Below are positions 48,203 to 57,687 of a DNA stretch of 64,000 nucleotides, piece by piece. The stretch spans positions 1 through 64,000 of the forward strand of contig NZ_OEZH01000043.1 of the NCBI RefSeq assembly GCF_900243075.1, written 5' to 3'. Made by a program: the position numbers and the translations under genes. How positions within the stretch are numbered: the first letter of the stretch is position 1; every line of letters starts with the position of its first letter. This DNA comes from Clostridioides difficile (GTDB taxonomy: Bacteria > Bacillota > Clostridia > Peptostreptococcales > Peptostreptococcaceae). The notes below the pieces were generated by a model that saw only the letters and a program-made list of their open reading frames with translations, was not told the origin of the DNA and searched no databases.

Positions 48203-49075
48203 ATGAAAATATTAATAACAGGGTCTAGTGGTCAATTAGGAAAAGAGTTGGTTAATCAATTAGAAGCAATCAATCAAAGTATAAGCCAACCAAAATATAC
48301 TATATTAGCTACAACAAGAAATGATTTTGACATATCTAATCAGACTAATGTAGATAATTTTATTTTGTATAATAAACCTGATGTAGTTATAAACTGTGCA
48401 GCATACACAAAGGTTGATGCATGTGAAGATAATATAGAAATTGCATACAAAATAAATGCCTTAGGAGCAAGAAATCTAGCGATAGCATCAGAAAAAGTTA
48501 ATGCTAAACTTATTCACATATCAACTGACTATGTATTTAATGGTTTTTCTAAATATCCATATAGGGAAGACAATAAAACTGAACCCAATTCTGTGTATGG
48601 AAAAAGTAAACTTATGGGAGAAAAATTTGTGGAACAATTCTCACATAAACACTTTATATTGAGAACAGCATGGTTATATGGTGATGGGAATAATTTTGTA
48701 AAGACTATGATAAAACTTTCTTTAGAAAATAAAGAGGTTAATGTGGTTGATGACCAGTTTGGAAGTCCAACAAGTACAGTAGACTTAGCAAAAATTATAA
48801 TAAGAATCATGGAAACAGAACACTATGGAGTTTATCATGCTACATGTGAAGGTGAGTGTAGTTGGTATGATTTTGCTAAAAAGATATTTGAATTAAAAAA
48901 TATAAATATAAGAGTAAATCCAATTAAGAGTAAAGATTTTAAATGTAAGGCTCAAAGACCACTATATTCTGTATTGGACAATTTTATGTTGAAATTAATT
49001 GGATTAAATTCTTTTAGAAAGTGGGAAGAATCTATTGAAGAATATTTAGAAAGATATAACATGAGTGAAAAGTAA
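48203..49075 (+). CDS. rmlD: dTDP-4-dehydrorhamnose reductase
   Basis: 290 residues. The Rossmann motif TGSSGQLGKEL is near the start; HISTDYVFNGFSKYPYRED and the catalytic YGKSKLMGE (Tyr-x-x-x-Lys) follow. It reduces dTDP-4-keto-rhamnose to dTDP-L-rhamnose, the last step of the pathway. It starts after GGAGGG. It is 108 bases upstream of rmlA, and a SigD-type promoter lies in that gap, so rmlD may be transcribed separately. Confidence 0.93.
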   Translation: MKILITGSSGQLGKELVNQLEAINQSISQPKYTILATTRNDFDISNQTNVDNFILYNKPDVVINCAAYTKVDACEDNIEIAYKINALGARNLAIASEKVNAKLIHISTDYVFNGFSKYPYREDNKTEPNSVYGKSKLMGEKFVEQFSHKHFILRTAWLYGDGNNFVKTMIKLSLENKEVNVVDDQFGSPTSTVDLAKIIIRIMETEHYGVYHATCEGECSWYDFAKKIFELKNINIRVNPIKSKDFKCKAQRPLYSVLDNFMLKLIGLNSFRKWEESIEEYLERYNMSEK

Positions 49076-49118
49076 ATGTACTATTTTTAGAAAAGAAAAT
49101 AAGATATTATAAAAAATA

Positions 49119-49145
49119 TAAATATTTCTTTTATTTATCCGATAA
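49119..49145 (+). promoter_or_regulatory. SigD (sigma-28) type promoter upstream of rmlA
   Basis: TAAA (49119-49122), 15 bases, TCCGATAA (49138-49145). The flagellar sigma consensus is TAAA-N15-GCCGATAA, so 11 of 12 defined bases match. It is 38 bases before the rmlA start codon. Confidence 0.7.
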
Positions 49146-49183
49146 TCATAATATGACAAAAACAAATTTAAGGATGGAAAAAG

Positions 49184-50053
49184 ATGAAAGGAATTATTTT
49201 AGCAGGAGGGTCTGGTACAAGACTATATCCTATAACAAAATGTATATCAAAACAAACACTTCCAATATATGATAAACCAATGATATATTACCCTATGTCG
49301 GTTCTTATGTTGGCAGGGATACAGGATATATTAATAATATCTACACCGAGAGATATAAAAGCATTTGAGGAATTATTTGGAGATGGAAGCTCACTAGGGC
49401 TTAAAATAACATATGCAATTCAGGAGAAACCAAATGGGATTGCAGAAGCATTTATAATAGGAGAAGAATTTATAGGAAATGACAGCGTATCGCTTGTATT
49501 AGGGGACAATATATTTTATGGGTATGGATTTAGTGAAAGATTAGAGAATGCAGTTAAAAGAAAGGGAGCAACTATATTTGGGTATCATGTAAGCAATCCA
49601 AATTCGTTTGGCGTTGTAGAATTTGATAAGGATTTTAATGTATTGTCAATAGAAGAAAAACCTAAGGTTCCTAAATCTAATTATGCTATACCAGGATTAT
49701 ATTTTTATGATAATGATGTTGTAGAGATAGCAAAGCTCGTTGAACCATCAGATAGAGGCGAATTAGAAATAACCTCTATAAACAATGAATATCTAAAACG
49801 AGGAAAGCTAAAAGTGGAACTTCTAGGAAGAGGTATGGCTTGGCTTGATACTGGTACACATAAAGGGCTATTGGATGCTTCTAACTACGTCGAAGTGGTT
49901 CAAACAAGACAGGGATTATACATAGCATGTTTAGAAGAGATTGCATATACAAAAGGATACATAAGTAGAGAACAATTAATGGAACTAGCCAAGCCACTGA
50001 TAAAAACTGAATATGGTCAATATCTATTAAAGTTGGCTAGTGAAGATATGTAA
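49184..50053 (+). CDS. rmlA: Glucose-1-phosphate thymidylyltransferase
   Basis: 289 residues, standard for Rml[13 protein letters not shown] is the nucleotide-binding loop, [11 protein letters not shown] and LGDNIFYG are active-site segments, and AWLDTGTH is near the C-terminus. It makes dTDP-glucose from glucose-1-phosphate and dTTP, the first step to dTDP-L-rhamnose. With rmlC and rmlB it forms a cluster likely driven by the SigD-type promoter just upstream, tying it to flagellar expression. Confidence 0.95.
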   Translation: MKGIILAGGSGTRLYPITKCISKQTLPIYDKPMIYYPMSVLMLAGIQDILIISTPRDIKAFEELFGDGSSLGLKITYAIQEKPNGIAEAFIIGEEFIGNDSVSLVLGDNIFYGYGFSERLENAVKRKGATIFGYHVSNPNSFGVVEFDKDFNVLSIEEKPKVPKSNYAIPGLYFYDNDVVEIAKLVEPSDRGELEITSINNEYLKRGKLKVELLGRGMAWLDTGTHKGLLDASNYVEVVQTRQGLYIACLEEIAYTKGYISREQLMELAKPLIKTEYGQYLLKLASEDM

Positions 50054-50101
50054 TATGGTAGATAAAATTTATTATAAATTTTATTAAGGGAGTTTGTTAT
50101 A

Positions 50102-50659
50102 ATGGGAAAATTTAATTTTATAAAGAGTAAAATAGAAGGATTATATATAGTCGAACCAAATGTGTTTTGTGATGAAAGAGGATATTTTATGGAAAGCTAC
50201 AATAAAAAGGATTTTATAGAGCAGGGTCTTGATATGTGTTTTATTCAAGATAATGAGTCTAGTTCAAGAAAAGGCGTTCTAAGAGGAATGCACTTTCAGG
50301 TTAGATATCCTCAAGGAAAATTAGTCAGAGTTACAGAGGGAGAAGTTTTCGATGTTGCAGTTGATTTAAGAAAAGATTCACAAACATTTGGGGAATGGGA
50401 AGGTGTAATACTGTCTGATAAAAATAAAAAACAGTTTTATATTCCAGAAGGGTTTGCACATGGTTTTTTAGTTTTATCAGAAAAAGCAGTATTTAGTTAT
50501 AAATGTACGAACTATTATTATCCAGAATTTGAGAGTGGTTTTATATGGAATGACAAGCAAATATCTATTGGGTGGCCTTTAGAGGGAATTGAAGAAATAT
50601 TCTTATCAGAAAAGGATAAAAAACAAAAAAGTTTTAAAGATATTTGTGTAAGACGTTAA
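50102..50659 (+). CDS. rmlC: dTDP-4-dehydrorhamnose 3,5-epimerase
   Basis: 185 residues, cupin fold. [13 protein letters not shown] and [20 protein letters not shown] contain the catalytic His and substrate contacts; [15 protein letters not shown] follows. It epimerises dTDP-4-keto-6-deoxyglucose to the rhamno form. It sits 48 bases after rmlA. Confidence 0.95.
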   Translation: MGKFNFIKSKIEGLYIVEPNVFCDERGYFMESYNKKDFIEQGLDMCFIQDNESSSRKGVLRGMHFQVRYPQGKLVRVTEGEVFDVAVDLRKDSQTFGEWEGVILSDKNKKQFYIPEGFAHGFLVLSEKAVFSYKCTNYYYPEFESGFIWNDKQISIGWPLEGIEEIFLSEKDKKQKSFKDICVRR

Positions 50660-50696
50660 TAAAAATTTATTAGAATTAACATTTAGGAGAAAAAAC

Positions 50697-51680
50697 ATGA
50701 AAAAAATACTGATAACTGGAGGAGCAGGATTTATTGGAAGTAATTTTGTACATTATATGCTTAATAAGTATGTAGATTATTTTATTGTTAACCTAGATTT
50801 GTTGACTTATGCTGGTAATTTAGAGACATTAATAGAAGTACAAGACAATTCTAATTATAAATTTGTTAAAGGAGATATTTCAAATAGGGAACAGATATAT
50901 AAGCTATTTGAAGAAGAGAGGTTTGATATAGTTGTTAACTTTGCCGCTGAATCCCATGTGGATAGGTCGGTTGAAAATCCTGAGTTATTTATTAAAACAA
51001 ACATTATAGGAACTCAAGTACTTTTAGATGCATCCATAAAATATGGAGTTAAAAGGTATCATCAGATTTCTACAGATGAAGTGTATGGTGATTTACCAAT
51101 TGATAGAAAGGATTTATTCTTTACAGAACTGTCCTCTATCAATCCAAGTTCTCCATATTCAGCCTCTAAAGCATCAGCAGATTTATTGGTGAGTTCTTAT
51201 TATAGAACATATGGATTGTTAACAACTATATCTAGATGTTCCAACAATTATGGACCATATCATTTTCCTGAAAAATTGATACCTCTTATGATTTTAAATG
51301 CTTTGGAAAATAAACAGTTACCAGTATACGGTAATGGGGAAAATATAAGAGATTGGTTACATGTATATGACCATTGTACTGCTATAGACTTAATAATACA
51401 TAAAGGGAATATAGGTGAGATTTATAATATAGGAGGTCATAATGAAAGAAGTAATCTGGAAGTAGTAAAAACTATATTAAATCTTTTAGGTAAATCTGAG
51501 GATTTAATATCCTATGTAAATGATAGACCTGGTCATGATTTAAGATATGCCATTGATGCGTCTAAAATAGAGAATGAGTTAGGTTGGAAAGCAAAATATG
51601 ATTTTGACTTGGGTATAAAAGAAACTGTTAGGTGGTATATAGAAAATGAATCTTGGTGGAAAGCTGTTTTATCAGTGTAA
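50697..51680 (+). CDS. rmlB: dTDP-glucose 4,6-dehydratase
   Basis: 327 residues, extended short-chain dehydrogenase. [17 protein letters not shown] binds [15 protein letters not shown] and the catalytic YSASKASAD follow, then the [20 protein letters not shown] segment typical of RmlB. It makes dTDP-4-keto-6-deoxyglucose from dTDP-glucose. It is followed after 29 bases by a flagellar lytic transglycosylase gene, probably on the same transcript. Confidence 0.95.
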   Translation: MKKILITGGAGFIGSNFVHYMLNKYVDYFIVNLDLLTYAGNLETLIEVQDNSNYKFVKGDISNREQIYKLFEEERFDIVVNFAAESHVDRSVENPELFIKTNIIGTQVLLDASIKYGVKRYHQISTDEVYGDLPIDRKDLFFTELSSINPSSPYSASKASADLLVSSYYRTYGLLTTISRCSNNYGPYHFPEKLIPLMILNALENKQLPVYGNGENIRDWLHVYDHCTAIDLIIHKGNIGEIYNIGGHNERSNLEVVKTILNLLGKSEDLISYVNDRPGHDLRYAIDASKIENELGWKAKYDFDLGIKETVRWYIENESWWKAVLSV

Positions 51681-51709
51681 CTTTAAAATTTAGAAAGGGG
51701 CGTTTTATA

Positions 51710-52378
51710 TTGAATGAGATAAGTTCACTAATTAATATATTAGCATTGACTCAATTATCTGGTAGTAATACTACAAATCAATGTAACTGTACATATAATA
51801 ACTCATCTGGATTTGATATGATTATGATGACCTTGTTAAAAGCATTATCACAAAATAATCAACAGACTTCTAATGGCTACAATTTATCGTCTAATTCTGA
51901 GAATTTATTTAACGAACTTGGCAACGTAGTAAATAATACAGCTAGTAGATTTATAGATGTTGATACAAAAGATAAAAGTGTAAAGTCAAGAATTGAAAAT
52001 GCTGTAGAGCAAGCATCAAAAAAATATAATGTGGATGCGAATCTTATAAAAGCAATAATTAAAGTTGAATCGGATTTTAATCCAAATACTGTTTCTTCTG
52101 CTGGTGCTAAGGGTCTTATGCAACTTATGCCAGAAAATTGCAAAGATTTGGGTGTTACAGACCCTTTTAATATAGAGCAGAATATAGATGCTGGAACTAG
52201 ACACATTAAGGAATATATTGATATGTTTGGAGGGAGTATAGAAATGGGATTGATGGCATATAATGGTGGTCCTGGAAGGATGAAAAGTAGAGGAGTAGAA
52301 TCAATTTCTGACCTGTATAAAATGCCAAAAGAAACACAAAATTATATTCCTAAGGTTATGAAATATTATAGAGGGTAG
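51710..52378 (+). CDS. Lytic transglycosylase of the flagellar locus
   Basis: 222 residues from a TTG at 51710, which has AAAGGGG at good distance; an upstream ATG inside rmlB is in frame but lacks a ribosome site. The C-terminal SLT domain has the catalytic glutamate E120 in IIKVESDFNP, AGAKGLMQLMPEN, and MAYNGGPG. It cleaves peptidoglycan, presumably to let the flagellar rod pass the wall. There is no clear signal peptide; export may use the flagellar route, but this is not shown. It opens the flagellar block. Confidence 0.88.
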   Translation: MNEISSLINILALTQLSGSNTTNQCNCTYNNSSGFDMIMMTLLKALSQNNQQTSNGYNLSSNSENLFNELGNVVNNTASRFIDVDTKDKSVKSRIENAVEQASKKYNVDANLIKAIIKVESDFNPNTVSSAGAKGLMQLMPENCKDLGVTDPFNIEQNIDAGTRHIKEYIDMFGGSIEMGLMAYNGGPGRMKSRGVESISDLYKMPKETQNYIPKVMKYYRG

Positions 52379-52386
52379 GCTTTATT

Positions 52387-52815
52387 ATGGGTATAAATAT
52401 AGATAAGCTAAATGTAAGTACAGGTAGAAGTATTGAAGTTAAAAAAACAAAGGAAAACAATAAGTTTTCTGATAGCTTGAATTTTGTAAAACAATCTTCT
52501 TCACTAGAAGATATAAGAAGGAATTTAGAGAGTGTAAAAAAAGCTGGGGAAAGACTTGTACTTACTCAAAATTATGGTGATATTAGTAGATATAAAAATG
52601 CAGTAAAAGAATACCTAAAATCTGTTGTAGATAACATGTATTCACTTGATAAAAATAGTAGCTTTTGGGAACATCAGTATTATAAGAATGTAAAGATTGT
52701 TGACAATAAACTTGAGGATATGACTAGTAAGTTACTTAGTGAAGAAAAAGAAAACATAGATATTGTTTCTACTGTTGACATGATACAAGGCTTGTTGATA
52801 GATATGTATAGATAA
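52387..52815 (+). CDS. YaaR family protein (DUF327)
   Basis: 142 residues. SLEDIRRNLESVKKAGERLVLTQNYGDISRYKNAVKEYL is diagnostic of the YaaR family, found in Bacillus and clostridia, often near flagellar or DNA-maintenance genes. The function is not known. It starts 8 bases after the transglycosylase gene, so it is transcribed with it. Confidence 0.8.
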   Translation: MGINIDKLNVSTGRSIEVKKTKENNKFSDSLNFVKQSSSLEDIRRNLESVKKAGERLVLTQNYGDISRYKNAVKEYLKSVVDNMYSLDKNSSFWEHQYYKNVKIVDNKLEDMTSKLLSEEKENIDIVSTVDMIQGLLIDMYR

Positions 52816-52838
52816 GGTTATACAAGGAGAAAAGTTTT

Positions 52839-53153
52839 ATGAATAGCAAAAAAGAGGATATATATGAATTGAATTTTGGGCAACTAATAGAAGAAAAGAC
52901 TGGAATTATAGAAGAAAATCAAAATGTTTTTAATGCAAAAGTAAATGTAGCTGTTTCTATAGGAAACGCAACAGAAACAATAAAAAATATATTAGATTTA
53001 AAAGAAGGCTCTATAATAAAACTAAGTAAGAATGTAGATGAAAAATTAGATATATATGCAAATGATAGATTGTTTGCTTATGGAGAAAGCATTATTACAA
53101 ATGAGAAATTATCTGTAAGATTATCTAAAATAGAAGATTCAGATATAAATTAG
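52839..53153 (+). CDS. FliN-like SpoA-domain protein
   Basis: 104 residues. The C-terminal two thirds (VAVSIGNATETIKNILDLKEGSIIKLSKNVDEKLDIYANDRLFAYGE) is a SpoA/surface-presentation domain as in FliN and FliM. It lacks the N-terminal CheY-P or CheC-type extensions. In this locus it may be an additional switch-complex protein; the main motor genes are elsewhere. A terminator follows directly, ending the rmlA-to-here unit. Confidence 0.75.
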   Translation: MNSKKEDIYELNFGQLIEEKTGIIEENQNVFNAKVNVAVSIGNATETIKNILDLKEGSIIKLSKNVDEKLDIYANDRLFAYGESIITNEKLSVRLSKIEDSDIN

Positions 53154-53165
53154 CATTTTAAATAG

Positions 53166-53215
53166 TATCCCTTTAGGCTACTCTGTATGAGTTTAGCCAA
53201 GGGGATATTTTTATA
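53166..53215 (+). terminator. Rho-independent terminator before flgM
   Basis: TATCCCTTTAGGCTA pairs with TAGCCAAGGGGATA (one bulge and a short mismatch) around an 11-13 base loop, followed by five T. Confidence 0.8.
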
Positions 53216-53242
53216 AAAAATTTAAAATATGTGTGAATCATA

Positions 53243-53269
53243 TAAATGTTTTTATTTTCTGAGCGATAA
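53243..53269 (+). promoter_or_regulatory. SigD (sigma-28) type promoter of the flgM operon
   Basis: TAAA (53243-53246), 15 bases, AGCGATAA (53262-53269), against TAAA-N15-GCCGATAA. It is 36 bases upstream of flgM and downstream of a terminator. Confidence 0.7.
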
Positions 53270-53304
53270 TTAGAATATAAGTATGTAATTTTGGAGGTGA
53301 AACT

Positions 53305-53580
53305 ATGGATATTAAAAATGTAAGTTCAAATATTGTAGTGAATAATTATTTAAAGAATACATCAGGTGTAAAAAAAGTGGAAGAAATTAAAAAAACTAGT
53401 AAAACAGACAAGATAGAGTTATCTAAATTTGCAAAGGAAATGGCAAGTGTATCAAATATGAGTGATGAGACTATTAGAAATAAAAAAGTCGATGAAATAA
53501 AAAATGCATTGGAAAATGGAACTTACAAAATAAAACCAGAAGAAATTGCGAAAAAAATGATAGAAGATATGCGAGGATAA
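53305..53580 (+). CDS. flgM: Anti-sigma factor FlgM
   Basis: 91 residues. The C-terminal half, TDKIELSKFAKEMASVSNMSDETIRNKKVDEIKNALENGTYKIKPEEIAKKMIEDM, has the KIxxIKxxIxxGxYxxxxxxxAxxMI pattern of FlgM. It holds SigD inactive until the hook is complete and FlgM is exported. It is first in a long operon (flgM to at least the FliT-like gene) behind a SigD-type promoter, so it is under its own target's control. Confidence 0.92.
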   Translation: MDIKNVSSNIVVNNYLKNTSGVKKVEEIKKTSKTDKIELSKFAKEMASVSNMSDETIRNKKVDEIKNALENGTYKIKPEEIAKKMIEDMRG

Positions 53581-53584
53581 AGTC

Positions 53585-54001
53585 ATGATTACAGACTTAA
53601 AAGTTATAATATATGAAGAAAAAAATATACTTAGTAATATGATGGAATTATTAAAAGAACAATTTGATTATATAGTTGAAAAAGACTTAGAAAATTTAAA
53701 TAGGTTAAATCCCAAACTAGAAGATATTAGTAGAGAACTTGCATCTATAGAAATAAAGAGAAGACAGCTTTTTGGTGATGATATTTCAATGAGTGAAGTT
53801 GTTGAAAATAGTAATGATGGATATTTAAAAGAAATATATACAGACTTGAAGCGTATTCTTGCTTTAGCTAAAAATCAACAAGAATCAAATGATTCTCTGA
53901 TAAAGAAGGAGCTTATTTTTACGAAAAAAATGATTAATTTGATAAAACCAGCAGATAAACAAACTACAACTTATAATTCTTATGGAAATATTAGAAAATA
54001 A
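53585..54001 (+). CDS. flgN: FlgN-type flagellar chaperone
   Basis: 138 residues, mostly helical with heptad-like leucines (LMELLKEQFDYIVEKDLENLNRLN). Position between flgM and flgK, with the FlgN-type N-terminal region, supports the FlgK/FlgL chaperone role. It starts 4 bases after flgM. Confidence 0.85.
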   Translation: MITDLKVIIYEEKNILSNMMELLKEQFDYIVEKDLENLNRLNPKLEDISRELASIEIKRRQLFGDDISMSEVVENSNDGYLKEIYTDLKRILALAKNQQESNDSLIKKELIFTKKMINLIKPADKQTTTYNSYGNIRK

Positions 54002-54018
54002 ATACTAGGAGGAGAAAT

Positions 54019-55329
54019 ATGGCAGGATTATTTTCCATTTTAAATACAGCTAATTCAGGAATGAATTCACATCAAAAAGCAATACAGACAATTTCTCATA
54101 ATATAAGTAATTTAGATACAGAAGGTTATTCTAGGCAAAGGACTGAGTTTGCTACAAATAGTCCAATGTATATGCCTAGTTTGAGCAATTCAATTGGAAG
54201 GGGACAATTAGGGACTGGAGTACATGTAACAGATGTAACAAGAGCTAGAAATAGTTTTTATGATTATCAATTTAGAGCAGAAGCTCATAAATATGGTAAT
54301 ACAGTTTCAAAGTATGACTATTATAATACTATAGAAACTATAATAAATGAACCATCAGACTATGGAATATCTGCAGGTATAGACGACTTTTTTAAAGGGT
54401 GGGAATCATTAGCAAAGGATATAAATAGTGATAGTAAAAAAAGTCTAGTTGTAGAAAATGCATCAAATCTAGCAACTTTAATAAGTGAAAGTTATAAGAA
54501 GCTTAATAAGTTAAAGGGAGATATAGATGATAATATAAACTCTGAAATAAAACAGATAAATGACATGTTAAAAAGTCTTGAAGATTTGAATAAATCTATT
54601 GATGTTATATCTGGTTCTGGCTCTACTCCAAATGATTTGCTTGATGAAAGAGATAGAATATTAGATGACTTAAGTTTTAAATTAGACCTTGAAAATAGCG
54701 ATGTTAAAAATATGCTTTCAGATGGTAAATTAGAACTTAATGAATTAAAAAATGCAGATGGAACTTGGAAAACAGGTGTATCAGGAACCTTACAAGGCTT
54801 GTTTGAAATGCATGGTAAGATTGATACATATAAAAGTGATTTAAAAGACGTATCTGATGGATTAGCTAAACAGATAAATGATGTTTATAATACATCTGCT
54901 GGAATAACAGTAACAGATTTTTTTATAACTTCAAATGTAGATGGTGAAGATATCATAAAGGTAAATCCAGCTATAAAGAGTAACCCAAATGAATTAAAGC
55001 TTACTGCTGATGAGGCTTCAAATATTGCTAAGTTAAAGGATGAAAAAATAGATATTGGGGTGGCTGGTGGAAAAGTAAGTACAATAAGTGACCACTATAA
55101 AGCCTTTGCAGAATCGGTAGGTTTAGATTCTCAAAAAGTGAATCAAGATGAAGTGAATCAACGTAAAATTATAAATAATATTGATAGCTCACGAATGAGT
55201 GTTTCAGGTGTATCTTTGGATGAAGAAATGACAGAGCTTATAAAAATACAACGTTCCTATCAAGCTAGTGCAAAAGTTATGTCAACAGCTGTGCAACTAC
55301 TGGATGTTGTAATAAATGGAATAATTTAA
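54019..55329 (+). CDS. flgK: Flagellar hook-associated protein 1 (FlgK)
   Basis: 436 residues. The N-terminal D0/D1 segment (LNTANSGMNSHQKAIQTISH, NISNLDTEGYSRQR) and the C-terminal SVSGVSLDEEMTELIKIQRS with YQASAKVMSTAVQLLDVVI are the flagellar rod-hook family ends. The central domain is shorter than in enteric FlgK. It forms the first hook-filament junction zone and is secreted through the flagellar export gate. Confidence 0.95.
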   Translation: MAGLFSILNTANSGMNSHQKAIQTISHNISNLDTEGYSRQRTEFATNSPMYMPSLSNSIGRGQLGTGVHVTDVTRARNSFYDYQFRAEAHKYGNTVSKYDYYNTIETIINEPSDYGISAGIDDFFKGWESLAKDINSDSKKSLVVENASNLATLISESYKKLNKLKGDIDDNINSEIKQINDMLKSLEDLNKSIDVISGSGSTPNDLLDERDRILDDLSFKLDLENSDVKNMLSDGKLELNELKNADGTWKTGVSGTLQGLFEMHGKIDTYKSDLKDVSDGLAKQINDVYNTSAGITVTDFFITSNVDGEDIIKVNPAIKSNPNELKLTADEASNIAKLKDEKIDIGVAGGKVSTISDHYKAFAESVGLDSQKVNQDEVNQRKIINNIDSSRMSVSGVSLDEEMTELIKIQRSYQASAKVMSTAVQLLDVVINGII

Positions 55330-55347
55330 TAGAAGGGGGAATTTATA

Positions 55348-56280
55348 ATGAGAGTTAGTACAGGTATGATGTCTAGCAGCTATCTAAACTCACTACAAGA
55401 TAATCTACAAAGATTAGATAAGGTTAATAGACAAGTTAATACAACAAAAGAAATAAACAAGCTATCAGATAATCCATATAAAGCAATAAAAATATTGAAC
55501 TCAAAAAGTGAAATAAAAACTATGGAGACTTATGTTGAGAACTGTAAAGATACAGGGAATTGGTTAGAAACTACTGATACTGCATTAGATCAGCTTGGAA
55601 AATTATTATCGGACATAAAGAAAACTTTGGTGGCAAGTGGTGATGGTGCATATTCAGATGATGAGCTAAAGACTCTTAGTAATGAAACTAATGAAAAAAT
55701 GAAAGAAATTGCAAATGCGTTAAATGCAACACATGAAGGGAAGTACATATTTTCAGGTTCAAATACAGGTGTACCACCTGTTGAATGTATAGATAATGCT
55801 GATGGTTCAGTGAGTTTAAAGTTTAATTCTAGTCTAAATCTTAATAAATTAAATGACTCTTTGAGTATGGATATAGCTCAAGGAATAAGTGTAGATTATA
55901 ACGTTAAATTGAGTAGCCTTGGATTTGACCCAACACAGGCTGATCCATTTAAAGAGTTAAATAATATATCAAAAAAATTAGCAAACCCAGATGCTGATGC
56001 TATAAAAGAGCTGACAACAACTTGTTTAGGTGACATGGAACAACTAATAGAAAATACAGTAAATGTTAGGTCTATATATGGGACAAAAGCAAATACAGTA
56101 GAGGCTATGAAGGAAAAAAATGATGATAGTTTGATACAGTTAAAGGATATTCTGTCACAAAATGAAGAAATAGATTATGGAGAAAAACTCGTTCAATTAA
56201 AGGCAGCAGAATTAACTTATCAAGCTTCACTACAAACAGGAGGAAAGTTATTTAATGTATCTATATTAGATTACATATAG
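55348..56280 (+). CDS. flgL: Flagellar hook-associated protein 3 (FlgL)
   Basis: 310 residues. The N-terminus MRVSTGMMSSSYLNSLQDNL and the DNPYKAIKILNSKSEI segment match FlgL; the C-terminus LVQLKAAELTYQASLQTGGK is flagellin-like. It forms the second junction zone between hook and filament. It starts 18 bases after flgK with a strong ribosome site (AAGGGGG). Confidence 0.95.
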   Translation: MRVSTGMMSSSYLNSLQDNLQRLDKVNRQVNTTKEINKLSDNPYKAIKILNSKSEIKTMETYVENCKDTGNWLETTDTALDQLGKLLSDIKKTLVASGDGAYSDDELKTLSNETNEKMKEIANALNATHEGKYIFSGSNTGVPPVECIDNADGSVSLKFNSSLNLNKLNDSLSMDIAQGISVDYNVKLSSLGFDPTQADPFKELNNISKKLANPDADAIKELTTTCLGDMEQLIENTVNVRSIYGTKANTVEAMKEKNDDSLIQLKDILSQNEEIDYGEKLVQLKAAELTYQASLQTGGKLFNVSILDYI

Positions 56281-56295
56281 TAAAATAACGCAGAT

Positions 56296-56688
56296 ATGAT
56301 GAAGGTTACATTAAAAAAAGGTATATTAGGGTTTGAAAATTTAAAAGAATATGAACTTTTAGATATAGAAGATAATGATTCTTTAAAGGAATTTAATTCT
56401 ACTGAAGAAGAATGTATAGGATTTGTTGTTGTATCGCCATTTGAGATTATTAATGAATATGAAATAGTTTTAAATCAAGAAACAATAGAAAAACTAGAAG
56501 TAAAATCTCCAAAGGATGTTGTGTTATTTAATATAATTACTCTTGGTAAGACGCTTGAAGAATCAACTGTGAACATGAAAGCTCCAATAGTAATAAATAT
56601 AAAAACTAATTTTGGAATGCAAATAATTTTGCAGGATGATAAATATTCAATAAGGCATCCATTAGTGAGAGGTGATAATGGATGTTAG
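56296..56688 (+). CDS. fliW: Flagellar assembly factor FliW
   Basis: 130 residues; ATG at 56296 or 56299, with only a weak ribosome site. GILGFENLKEYELLDIED, then VVSPFEIINEYEI and IITLGKTLEESTVNMKAPIVIN, is the FliW family. FliW binds flagellin or CsrA in turn: when flagellin accumulates FliW is titrated and CsrA represses flagellin translation. The stop overlaps the csrA start by 7 bases. Confidence 0.93.
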   Translation: MMKVTLKKGILGFENLKEYELLDIEDNDSLKEFNSTEEECIGFVVVSPFEIINEYEIVLNQETIEKLEVKSPKDVVLFNIITLGKTLEESTVNMKAPIVINIKTNFGMQIILQDDKYSIRHPLVRGDNGC

Positions 56689-56894
56689 TAATTTCAAGAA
56701 AAAAAGATGAAGCAGTACTTATAGGCGAAAGCATAGAAGTAAAAATTGTAGGGGTAGATGGAAACAATGTTAAACTAGCTATATCAGCTCCTAATAATAT
56801 AAGTATATTAAGAAAAGAAATATACGAAAAAGTAAAGAGTGAGAATATAAAAGCTACAAATAAAAATATAAAAATTTTAAAGTCATTAAAATAA
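56682..56894 (+). CDS. csrA: RNA-binding regulator CsrA
   Basis: 70 residues. It begins MLVISRKKDEAVLIGESIEV and has KLAISAP and ILRKEIY, the RNA-binding strands and residues of CsrA. The C-terminal tail is slightly longer than in E. coli and lysine-rich. It binds GGA-containing hairpins to block translation; the flagellin leader downstream has such a hairpin. It overlaps fliW by 7 bases. Confidence 0.95.
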   Translation: MLVISRKKDEAVLIGESIEVKIVGVDGNNVKLAISAPNNISILRKEIYEKVKSENIKATNKNIKILKSLK

Positions 56895-56915
56895 TAAGTT
56901 TGGAGGAAGTAATAT

Positions 56916-57311
56916 ATGTATGGAGAAAATCCTTATAATTCTTATAAACAAAATGCTGTTTTTATGGCATCAAAGGAACAATTGTTACTTATGCTTGTTG
57001 ATGGAGCAGTAAAATATACCAAAATAGCCAGAGCAGCTATTTTAGATAAAAATACACAGAAAGCGCATAGAGAGCTTATAAGAGTTCAGGATATATTTAC
57101 AGAACTAATGGTTACATTAGACCAAAATGCAGGACAATGGGCAAAAGATATGTACAAAGTTTATGATTTTGTAAGATACGAACTTTCAAGAGCCAATATT
57201 AGAAAAGACATTCAGATAATAGATAATGTTTTACCTGTAATAGAGCAAATTAAAGATACATGGCATGAAGCTGATAAAAAAAGTAAAGAAGAAAGAAGTA
57301 GGTACAAATAA
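56916..57311 (+). CDS. fliS: Flagellin chaperone FliS (first copy)
   Basis: 131 residues. The N-terminal NPYNSYKQNAVFMASKEQLLLMLVDGAVKYTKIA is classic FliS: the first part caps the flagellin-binding groove. Helices RVQDIFTELMVTLDQNAGQW and MYKVYDFVRYELSRAN follow. It binds the C-terminus of flagellin to prevent early polymerisation and aids export. It is immediately followed by a second, diverged copy. Confidence 0.93.
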   Translation: MYGENPYNSYKQNAVFMASKEQLLLMLVDGAVKYTKIARAAILDKNTQKAHRELIRVQDIFTELMVTLDQNAGQWAKDMYKVYDFVRYELSRANIRKDIQIIDNVLPVIEQIKDTWHEADKKSKEERSRYK

Positions 57312-57667
57312 TGGAATTAAATTTAGCTGAATTAGATAAGTTATCAAAAGAGGAATTACTATTGGTGCTTGTAGATGGAACGGTAAAATATACCAATATA
57401 TCCAAAGATGCTCTTTTAAATAATGACTATTTGAAAGCACATAATGAACTTGTAAGAGTTCAAAATATATTTACAGAACTAATGACTACATTAGACCAAG
57501 ATGCAGGGCAATGGGCAAAGGATATGTATAAAGTTTATGAATTTATAAAATCTGAATTAGCAATAGCTGATGAAAATAAAGATATTAAAATAATTGATGA
57601 TATATTGCCAATAGTAAAACAAATTAGAGATACGTGGCATGAAGTTTACAATAAACTAAAAATATAA
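57311..57667 (+). CDS. fliS: FliS paralogue (second copy, shortened N-terminus)
   Basis: 118 residues. It matches the first FliS over most of its length (VQNIFTELMTTLDQDAGQWAKDMYKVYEF; IRDTWHEV) but lacks the MYGENPYNSYKQN-type N-terminal cap. The start overlaps the stop of the first copy (TAATG), so it is translationally coupled. It is a tandem duplication with divergence, perhaps specialised for another export client such as FliD or FlgK, or for dimer formation with the first copy. Confidence 0.88.
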   Translation: MELNLAELDKLSKEELLLVLVDGTVKYTNISKDALLNNDYLKAHNELVRVQNIFTELMTTLDQDAGQWAKDMYKVYEFIKSELAIADENKDIKIIDDILPIVKQIRDTWHEVYNKLKI

Positions 57668-57687
57668 TTGGATGGAGGGATAAATGT

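Noticed and set aside
51653-51709. Longer start of the lytic transglycosylase inside rmlB
   Set aside because: No ribosome site; the TTG at 51710 has AAAGGGG at proper spacing.
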